Shown: positions 26,791 to 35,100 of the stretch, one piece after another | How positions within the stretch are numbered: the first letter of the stretch is position 1 | Layout: every line of letters begins with the position of its first letter | DNA from: Gammaproteobacteria bacterium | GTDB lineage: Bacteria > Pseudomonadota > Gammaproteobacteria > Burkholderiales > Rhodocyclaceae | Direction: 5' to 3' | Length of the DNA: 64,000 nucleotides | NCBI GenBank assembly: GCA_029289235.1 | Contig: JARFTZ010000007.1 | Coordinates: 1-64,000, forward strand | The notes under the pieces: generated by a model | Databases searched by the model: none | Seen by the model: only the letters and a program-made list of their open reading frames with translations | What the model was told of the DNA's origin: nothing | Position numbers and translations under genes: made by a program

Positions 26791-27384
26791 TCAGTGCTGG
26801 CTGGTATGTTTTCCGTTGACGACCAGGAGCCGGTCGCACATGGCAATCGCCATCGCAGAAAGCAGGAAGGCGACATGGATGCCCGCCTGGGCGATGAGGA
26901 CTTTCTCGCTGTAGGCCTCGGCGTTGATGAAGGTCTTGAGCAGGTGGATCGAAGAAATGCCAATGATTGCGGTCGCCAGCTTGACCTTGAGAACGGACGC
27001 GTTGACATGCGACAACCACTCCGGCTGGTCCGGGTGCTGCTCCAGGTTCATGCGCGACACGAACGTTTCATAGCCGCCGACGATCACCATGATCAACAGG
27101 TTGGAAATCATGACCACGTCGATCAATCCCAGCACGACCAGCATGATCGTCGTCTCGGTCAGGCGCTCGGTTTGCGAACCGTAGCCAACGGCCTGCACGA
27201 TGTGTTCCAGAGCGTCCTGGTTACCGAGCGCCGCACCGACGAGATCGACCAGCTCGACCCAGAAATGGACGACATAGACGCACTGCGCGACGATCAGCCC
27301 GAGATAGAGCGGCAGCTGCAACCAGCGGCTCATGAAGATGAAGTTGGGCAAGGGACGGAGACGGGAAGACGGGGATTCGTTCAT
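26791..27384 (-). CDS. yqhA: YqhA family (UPF0114) inner-membrane protein
   Basis: A 197-residue protein with four hydrophobic segments. The region [26 protein letters not shown] is the hallmark of the UPF0114/YqhA family, whose role is not established. Length is close to the usual 165-200. Two hairpins without T-tracts (26746-26765 and 26773-26786) follow the gene. It diverges from the sensor kinase. Confidence 0.88.
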   Translation of the reverse strand: MNESPSSRLRPLPNFIFMSRWLQLPLYLGLIVAQCVYVVHFWVELVDLVGAALGNQDALEHIVQAVGYGSQTERLTETTIMLVVLGLIDVVMISNLLIMVIVGGYETFVSRMNLEQHPDQPEWLSHVNASVLKVKLATAIIGISSIHLLKTFINAEAYSEKVLIAQAGIHVAFLLSAMAIAMCDRLLVVNGKHTSQH

Positions 27385-27646
27385 GAAGGGATCCGGGAGA
27401 AATGGGACAAAACCGGCAGTTGCAGCACACGGGAGCTACATAGACATTCCCACTACGGGAAGTTCCGTCCTGATTCAACACCTGCCTTTTTCAACCGTAA
27501 TGGCTATGCTGAGACAAGGTGGCGCAGCCAACGCCATGAGCTGGCTCACAATGCATCACAAAAGCAAGACTTCATGCCCGCGAACGCTCGTCTGCAGCCG
27601 GAACCGAACGATCACCCCCGGAAACCAGCCCACTCAGAAACACACC

Positions 27647-30600
27647 ATGAGAATCGAAACCGGAAGCCGCCTGCTCACCCTGCTGGTCGCACTTTTGTCG
27701 GCGTTCAGCATCGGCACGTACGTATTCGCCAATCGCACCGTGGAAGAGCTCAGGCGCAGTCAGCAAAAACATGTCGAGGTTTCTCAGGCCGTGTTCCTGT
27801 TCGGTCAGAGTGCCGAGATGCTGACCATGGCGGCACGCACCTATATCGCCACCAGTGACGAGTATTTCCGGACAACGTTCCATGCCCGACTGGAGGCTGG
27901 CTGGCCGGCCAACGTGATCGATCGGCTGCGCGAGCTGCTGGAAGGGCACCCGGACGAAATCACTTTGCTTGAATCGGCACGTGAAAACTCGGAGTTCCTT
28001 GTCGCCCTTGAGAAGAGCGCCATGCAGGCCGCCGAACGCGGCGACCGCGAGGCCGCCGTCGAGGCGATCCTGGGCCCGCAACATCGCGTGCGTGAAACCA
28101 TAACCACGGAACTTGTCACGCAGATTCTCCGCCAGCTTGAATCGACACAGCGGGAGGAAAACTCGCGCCTGACGGCGCAAAGCGACCTGGCAGGACGGAT
28201 TGCCTGGGTCACCATGGCGCTCAACGTGGCCGGCATGCTGGGCGTCCTGCTGGGTTTTTACCGGCACAAGGTCGTGCGCCCGCTGGTCAGCATCACCCGG
28301 CAAACGCGCTCGTTGCTGGCGGGCAGGCGCGACATCCATTTCGTCGGACCACAGACGGACAAGGAAGCGGAGGAGATCCTGGAACTGGCCAGAACGCTGG
28401 AAGACTACCAGCGCATTTCCGCCGAGCGCGACGCGCAACGGCAGCAACTGCACATCGCCAACGCCGAGCAGAAGGCGATCGTCGACTCCGCCACCTCCGG
28501 CATCGCGCTGATCAAGGACCGGATCATCGAAAGGGCGAACCGCCAGCTGCACACGATCACCGGTTGGTCGCCATGGGAACTCGTCGGTCAGCCCACGCAC
28601 GTCTGGTACACGGATGAAGCCGCGTGGCAGAACGACGAGAACACGCTGTACGAGCCCGTCTGGCGTGGCGAAACCAGTACGCGCGAAATGCAGATGAGGC
28701 GCCGCGACGGGAGCAGCTTCTGGGCACGGCTGACGGGCCGCGCCGTCGACGCCGACGACCGCTCGCGCGGCTCGGTGTGGATCATCGACGACATCACCGT
28801 CGAGCACGCGGCCATCGAGGAAATGCGCAAGGCACGGGCGCTGGCCGAGGAAGCGGCACGGATGAAATCCGACTTTCTCGCCAACATGAGCCACGAAATC
28901 CGCACGCCGATGAATGCGATCATCGGCACCGCCTACCTGGCGCTGAAGACCAACCCCTCCGCCCGCCAGCGCGACTACCTGAAGAAAATCCAGGCATCGA
29001 GCCAGATCCTGCTCGGCATCATCAACGACATTCTCGACCTGTCGAAGATCGAGGCCGGCAAGCTGGTCGTCGAACGCACCGGTTTCGAACTGCAGCAGGT
29101 CCTCGACAGCGTCACCAACCTGGTGGCCGAAAAAGCCGCCGGCAAGGGTCTCGAATTGATCGTCAACATCGCCAGCGACGTTCCCGCCGACCTTGTCGGC
29201 GACCCGCTGCGGCTCGGCCAGGTGCTCACCAATTACGTCAACAACGCGGTCAAGTTCACCGAACACGGCGAAATCGAGATCAGCGTTGCCGTCGATCACG
29301 CGAAAGGCAACGATCTGTTCCTGCGGTTTGCGGTGCGCGACACCGGCATCGGCCTCACCGACGAGCAGAAAAACCGCCTGTTCCAGAACTTCGAGCAGGC
29401 CGACACGTCGACCACGCGCAAGTACGGCGGCACCGGGCTGGGCCTGTCGATCGCCAAACAGCTGGCCGAACTGATGGGCGGTGCGGTAGGAGTCGACAGC
29501 GAATTCGGCAAGGGCAGCACGTTCTGGTTTACCGCCCGTCTGGGGCGCGGAAAAAGAAAGCGCAGCAAGCCGCTGCTCAACCCGGCGATGCGCGGTTGCC
29601 GCGTGCTGCTGGCCGACGACAGCGACACCGCCCGCGAGGTCATCGGCGAGATGCTGCGCAGCCTGACCTTCGATGTCACCGCGGTTGCCTCGGGCGATGC
29701 GGCGATCGCCGAAATCGCCCGGGGCGACGCGATCGGCGAGCGTTACGAGGTGGCTCTGCTCGATTGGCGGATGGCTGAACTGGACGGCATCGCCACGGCC
29801 CGAAAAATCCGCGCCCTGACTCTCGAAAAACCGCCCCGGCTGGTAATCATCAGCGCCTATGGCCGCGACGAACTGTTCCATGCCGCCGAGGCCGCCGGCA
29901 TCGAGAACGTCCTGATCAAGCCGCTCAGCCCGTCACTGCTGTTTGACACGATCGTCAATCAAGGCGCGACGGAGCACGAGGAGGCGACCGAGGAAAGTCC
30001 TACGGAATCCGAAATCGAAACCCGGCTGGCGTCGATCGCCGGCGCACGCGTCCTCCTCGTCGAAGACAACGACATGAACCAGCAGATGGCCAGCGAACTG
30101 CTCGGCAGCGTCGGTCTGAACGTCGAACTGGCCGAGAACGGCCGCATTGCGGTGGAAAAGGTTCAGGCGCAGGAGTTCGACGTCGTCCTGATGGACATGC
30201 AGATGCCGGAAATGGACGGCATCACCGCCACGCGGGAAATCCGCAAGCTGCCGCAGTACGCCGAGTTGCCGATCGTGGCCATGACCGCCAACGCCATGGA
30301 AGGCGACCGCGAGAAGTGCCTGGCCGCCGGGATGCAAGACCACGTTGCCAAGCCGATCGACCCCGACACGTTGTGGCGAGCCCTGCTCCGCTGGATCAAG
30401 CCCCGCGCCGAACTGCCTACGGGAACTCCAAGCACCTCGCGCCCGGACACGCGGGAAAATGCGGAATGGACGCCGCCGACGATCGTCGGCATCGACACCG
30501 CGCAAGGCCTCAAGCGGGCGGTCGGCAAAGGCTCGCTCTACCTCGCCATGCTGCGCAAGTTCCTCGACGGCCAGGCTGCGGTTCCCGAACAACTGAAAAG

Positions 30601-31060
30601 TGCGCTCGATGCCGACGACTGGTCGCTCGCCGAACGGCTGGCCCACACGCTCAAGGGGACCGCCGGGAACATTGGCGCCAGCGCCATCCAGGAAGCCGCC
30701 GCAAAGATGGAAGCGGCCATCGCCGCACACACCGACCGGGCAAAAATCGACGCCTTGCTCGCTGATCTCCATCGCCCGCTCGACGAAACCATTGCCGCGC
30801 TGCGCGCTGCGCTGCCGGCGGAAGCGTCTGTCAACGCTGCCGCAGCCGATCCCGCCGAGCTTCGCCAACAGGTCGCGCGTCTCGCCGAATTGCTGGCCGA
30901 CGATGACGCGGAAGCCAGCGATCTGCTGGTTGCACATGCAAACCTTTTCCAGGCAGCTTTTGGAAAAGACTACGCGTCGATCGCCGACGCCATCGCCCGT
31001 TTCGATTTCGAGAAGGCGCTGGCGGCGCTGAACGCTACCCAGGCCGGAAAGGAGGGCTGA
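27647..31060 (+). CDS. Hybrid sensor histidine kinase with PAS, two receiver domains and HPt
   Basis: A 1137-residue inner-membrane signalling protein. After an N-terminal helix (about 8-28) comes a helical extracytoplasmic sensor of some 155 residues, a second helix near 185-207 and a HAMP-like linker. A PAS domain (about 275-385) precedes HisKA with His416 in MSHEIRTPMN and the ATPase domain with DTGIGL and GTGLGLS boxes. Receiver 1 has LLDWRMAELDG, receiver 2 has LMDMQMPEMDG, and the HPt domain has His1000 in AHTLKG. The phosphorelay is therefore complete. I chose ATG 27647 because the signal-anchor helix starts just after it; upstream in-frame codons have no recognisable content. The output is probably the regulator four bases downstream. 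Confidence 0.9.
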   Translation: MRIETGSRLLTLLVALLSAFSIGTYVFANRTVEELRRSQQKHVEVSQAVFLFGQSAEMLTMAARTYIATSDEYFRTTFHARLEAGWPANVIDRLRELLEGHPDEITLLESARENSEFLVALEKSAMQAAERGDREAAVEAILGPQHRVRETITTELVTQILRQLESTQREENSRLTAQSDLAGRIAWVTMALNVAGMLGVLLGFYRHKVVRPLVSITRQTRSLLAGRRDIHFVGPQTDKEAEEILELARTLEDYQRISAERDAQRQQLHIANAEQKAIVDSATSGIALIKDRIIERANRQLHTITGWSPWELVGQPTHVWYTDEAAWQNDENTLYEPVWRGETSTREMQMRRRDGSSFWARLTGRAVDADDRSRGSVWIIDDITVEHAAIEEMRKARALAEEAARMKSDFLANMSHEIRTPMNAIIGTAYLALKTNPSARQRDYLKKIQASSQILLGIINDILDLSKIEAGKLVVERTGFELQQVLDSVTNLVAEKAAGKGLELIVNIASDVPADLVGDPLRLGQVLTNYVNNAVKFTEHGEIEISVAVDHAKGNDLFLRFAVRDTGIGLTDEQKNRLFQNFEQADTSTTRKYGGTGLGLSIAKQLAELMGGAVGVDSEFGKGSTFWFTARLGRGKRKRSKPLLNPAMRGCRVLLADDSDTAREVIGEMLRSLTFDVTAVASGDAAIAEIARGDAIGERYEVALLDWRMAELDGIATARKIRALTLEKPPRLVIISAYGRDELFHAAEAAGIENVLIKPLSPSLLFDTIVNQGATEHEEATEESPTESEIETRLASIAGARVLLVEDNDMNQQMASELLGSVGLNVELAENGRIAVEKVQAQEFDVVLMDMQMPEMDGITATREIRKLPQYAELPIVAMTANAMEGDREKCLAAGMQDHVAKPIDPDTLWRALLRWIKPRAELPTGTPSTSRPDTRENAEWTPPTIVGIDTAQGLKRAVGKGSLYLAMLRKFLDGQAAVPEQLKSALDADDWSLAERLAHTLKGTAGNIGASAIQEAAAKMEAAIAAHTDRAKIDALLADLHRPLDETIAALRAALPAEASVNAAAADPAELRQQVARLAELLADDDAEASDLLVAHANLFQAAFGKDYASIADAIARFDFEKALAALNATQAGKEG

Positions 31061-31063
31061 CCC

Positions 31064-32188
31064 ATGGACGAGCAGGAAACCCTGCCCCGGGCAACGATTC
31101 TGGTGGTGGACGACACGCCGGACAACCTGACGCTGATGAGCTCGCTGCTGCGCGACGACTACAAGGTCAAGGTCGCCAACAGCGGCGAGCGGGCGCTGCG
31201 CATCGCCCGCTCGGAAAACCCGCCGGACCTCGTCCTGCTCGATATCATGATGCCGGAGATGGACGGCTACCAGGTCATCGAGCAGTTGAAAGGCGACGCC
31301 GCGACCCGCGACATTCCGGTCATCTTCCTGACCGCCAAGGCCACCGTCGAAGACGAGAAGAAGGGCCTCGAACTCGGCGCGGTCGACTACATCACCAAGC
31401 CAATCAGCCCGCCGATCGTCCTGGCCCGCGTCAAGACACATCTCTCGCTGAAAGCTTCGGCCGACTTCCTGCGCGACCGCGCCGCCTTCCTCGAAGAAGA
31501 AGTCGCCAGGCGCACGCGCGAAGTCCGGGCGATCCAGGACGTCACCATCCTGGCCATGGCGTCGCTCGCCGAAACACGCGACAACGATACCGGCAACCAC
31601 ATCCGCCGCACTCAGCACTACGTCAAGGCACTGGCAGAACAACTGAAAACGCACCCGCGCTTCGCCGCCTTCCTGACCGAGGCCAACATCGCCCTGCTGT
31701 TCAAATCAGCACCGCTGCACGACATCGGCAAGGTCGGCATCCCCGACCGCATCCTGCTCAAGCCCGGCCACTTCGATGCGCAGGAATTCGAAATCATGAA
31801 GACTCACGCAGCGCTAGGCTGCAAGGCGATCGCCCACGCCGAGAAGGCGCTCGGCACGCCGGTGGAATTCCTGCGCATGGCCAAGGAGATCGCCTACTCG
31901 CACCAGGAAAAATGGGATGGCGGCGGCTACCCGGAAGGCCGCGCCGGCGATGCCATCCCGATCCCGGCCCGCCTGATGGCACTGGCGGACGTTTACGACG
32001 CGCTGATCAGCCGCCGGGTTTACAAGGAGGCGTTATCCCACGCAGAAGCGACGCGAATCATCACAGAGGGGCGTGGGAAGCATTTCGACCCGAATGTGGT
32101 CGATGCCTTTCTGGTCATCCAGGACGAATTTCAGCGTATTGCCGCGCGCTTCGCCGACGCGGAAGCAGGAACCGCCACGGCCGCTTGA
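31064..32188 (+). CDS. Response regulator with HD-GYP c-di-GMP phosphodiesterase domain
   Basis: A 374-residue cytosolic protein. The receiver domain has the acid pair Asp16-Asp17, phospho-acceptor Asp60 in LLDIMMPEMDG and a conserved Lys in YITKP. The HD-GYP output domain has APLHDIGKVGIPD and SHQEKWDGGGYPEG with the GYP triad, so it should hydrolyse cyclic di-GMP. Three bases separate it from the kinase gene, so phosphorylation by that kinase's HPt domain is the natural inference. The end effect would be a phosphorylation-set fall in c-di-GMP, affecting motility or biofilm. Confidence 0.92.
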   Translation: MDEQETLPRATILVVDDTPDNLTLMSSLLRDDYKVKVANSGERALRIARSENPPDLVLLDIMMPEMDGYQVIEQLKGDAATRDIPVIFLTAKATVEDEKKGLELGAVDYITKPISPPIVLARVKTHLSLKASADFLRDRAAFLEEEVARRTREVRAIQDVTILAMASLAETRDNDTGNHIRRTQHYVKALAEQLKTHPRFAAFLTEANIALLFKSAPLHDIGKVGIPDRILLKPGHFDAQEFEIMKTHAALGCKAIAHAEKALGTPVEFLRMAKEIAYSHQEKWDGGGYPEGRAGDAIPIPARLMALADVYDALISRRVYKEALSHAEATRIITEGRGKHFDPNVVDAFLVIQDEFQRIAARFADAEAGTATAA

Positions 32189-32197
32189 ACCAACTGT

Positions 32198-35100
32198 ATG
32201 CCCCGTTCCCGCCGCGCCGTAATATTCCGATCGCGTGCTGCGACCCGAGCGAATTACAATGCGGGGAAAAATGTCTTCGAGCAATCGACTTTTCCCTTGC
32301 ATACAGACCCGGATTCACCCCAAGAGGAACGCAAGCTCACCCCTCATTGCCTGAGCATCGATCTGGAGGTCGGGCGCAACAGCGCCGTTATCCATCAGCT
32401 GGCGGGATTGCGCGGCGATACCGATGACCGCCTGACGTATCCGCCCGGCGAACTGGCAAACGCGCTCGATGCGCTGGACTGCCTTGCTGACGACGCGGCG
32501 TTCCTGCTGGGGCACAACCTGATCGCCTTCGACCTGCCGCAGCTGCGCGCAGCCCAGCCGAATCTGCGTCTGCTCGCAAAACCGGTGATTGATACCTTGC
32601 GCCTCAACCCGCTGGCCTTCCCGAAGAATCCTTATCACCACCTCGTCAAGCATTACCAGGACGGCCAACTGCTGGCTGACCGCAAAAACGATCCGTTACT
32701 CGACGCGGAACTCGCCCTGCAGGTGTTCTGCGATCAGGAACTGGCGATGCGCCAGATGCAGCTGACGTCTCCCGACCTGCTGCTCGCATGGCATTGGCTG
32801 ACGACGCTCGACCAAAGCGTTTCCGGCCTCAACCGCTTCTTCATGATGGTGCGCGAAGCACCGCGCCCCAGCGAAGAGAACGCCAAGGCCGCCGTGCGCC
32901 GCCTGCTTGCCGGCAAGACCTGCGCGCCAGCCGCTGCCCGGATCGTCGACTCGGCGGCGCAGGTCGCCTGGCCACTGGCCTACGCGCTGGCGTGGCTGTC
33001 GGTCGCCGGCGGCAATTCGGTGATGCCGCCCTGGGTGCGCCACCAGTTCCCCGACGCCGGACGCCTGGTTCGCCAGCTGCGCGACGTCCCCTGCGTTGAT
33101 CCCGATTGCGCCTGGTGCTGCCGGGAACACGACTCGCGCAAACAACTGAAACAATGGTTCGGCGAAACCTACGCGTTCCGACCCGAGCCGATCGATAAAG
33201 AAACCGGGCTGCCGCTGCAGCAGGTCATCGTCGAGAGCGCGATGCGCGGCGAACACTGCCTCGGCATCCTGCCGACCGGCACCGGCAAGTCGCTGTGCTA
33301 TCAGGTACCGGCGCTGTCGCGCTTTGTCCGCACCGGCGCGCTGTCGGTGGTCATATCGCCGCTGGTGGCCCTGATGGAGGATCAGGTCAAGGGCTTGCGC
33401 GAACGCGGTGTCGACTGTTGCGCGGCGATCAACGGTCTGCTGTCGATGCCCGAGCGCGCCGCCGTGCTCGAACGCGTCCGGCTGGGCGACGTCGGCATCC
33501 TGCTCATCGCCCCTGAACAATTACGCAATCGCAGCGTGCGCAAGGTGCTGGCGCAGCGCGAAATCGGCGCCTGGGTGTTCGACGAAGCGCACTGCCTGTC
33601 GAAATGGGGGCAGGACTTCCGCCCGGACTACCGCTACGTCGCCCGCTTCATCCGCGAGTCGGCGGAGCACGCACCAAGCCGCGAACTGCCTGTGATCCAG
33701 TGCCTGACGGCAACCGCCAAGCCGGAAGTCGTCGCCGACATCGTCGACCATTTCCGCGAGAAGCTGGACATCGAGATGCGCCTGCTGGACGGCGGCTCCG
33801 AGCGCAAGAACCTGAAGTTCGACGTTATCCAGACCACCGCGGCGGAGAAATTCGAGCAGGTGGCCCGCCTGATCGAGCAAGACCTGCCGCCGGAAATCAG
33901 CGGAGGCGCCATTGCCTACTGCGCCACGCGCAAGCAGACCGAAGAACTCGCGCGTTTTCTCGGCGACAAGGGGCTGGCCGCCGCGCCTTATCACGCCAGG
34001 CTGCCGCCGGAGACCAAGAAGGAAACCCAGAAAGCCTTCATTAACGGCGCGCTGCGCGTCATCGCCGCGACCAACGCCTTCGGCATGGGCATCGACAAGC
34101 CTGACGTGCGCCTGGTCGTCCACGCCGACATCCCCGGCTCGCTCGAAAACTACCTGCAGGAGGCCGGCCGTGCCGGCCGCGACCGGGCCGCTGCCCGCTG
34201 CGTGCTGCTCTATGCCACCGACGATGTCGAACGCCAGCACGGCATGTCGGCCGCATCGCGGCTCTCGCGGCGAGACATCCAGAGCGTGCTGCGCGCACTG
34301 CGCCAGTTGAAGGGCAAGAAGAACCGCGGCGAAGCGCTGATCGCCACTTCCGGGGAAATTCTCGACGAAGACGAGGAAGGCAGCTTCAAACGCGACATCG
34401 CGACCGACGACACCCGCGTGCGTACCGCCATCGCTTGGCTGGAAGAAGCGGGGCTCGTCCGTCGCGAGGAAAACAGCGTGCAGATTTTTCCGTCGGCGCT
34501 GCGGATCAAGAGCCTCGACGAGGCCGACGCCCGGCTGGCGGCGCACGTATCCGATGCCGTCAGCCGCAAACGCTATCTGAACCTGCTGCAAATCCTGATG
34601 AGCGCCCCCGCCGACGAGGGCATCACTACCGACGAGCTGATGAACCAGACCGGCTTCACGGCAAGCGCGCTACGTGAAGCACTGCACGTCTTCGACCAGT
34701 TGGGTATTTCAAGCAACGATACCGGCATGACCGCGTTTGTCCATGTCGGCGTTGATCGTTCCTCGAAAAAGCGTTTCGAGGAGGCCTGCGCGCTGGAAAA
34801 GGCGCTGATCGCCCAACTGCGCGCAACGGCGCCGGACGTGATCGCCGGCGAAGGCTATCCGCTCGCCCTCCGTCTGCTAGCCCAGCAACTGAAGGATCAA
34901 GGCCATACCCAGGCGCTGCCGCAACGCTTGCGCCAGATCATCAACGGGCTGGCCGGCGACGGCCGGGACGACGAGCAAGGCGCGGGCAGCTTGCAACTTC
35001 GCCGCGCGAACGACCCGGACCACGTACACGTCACTCTGACGCGCAGCTGGGCGACAATCGAACGCATCGCCGAGCGCCGCCGCACAGCGGCCAGTCACCT

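Noticed and set aside
27572-31654. Long frames antisense to the sensor kinase and HD-GYP genes (769 and 573 residues)
   Set aside because: High-GC third-position bias on the real strand leaves few stops on the other; the products are low-complexity Arg/Gln/Asp-rich sequences with no domain.
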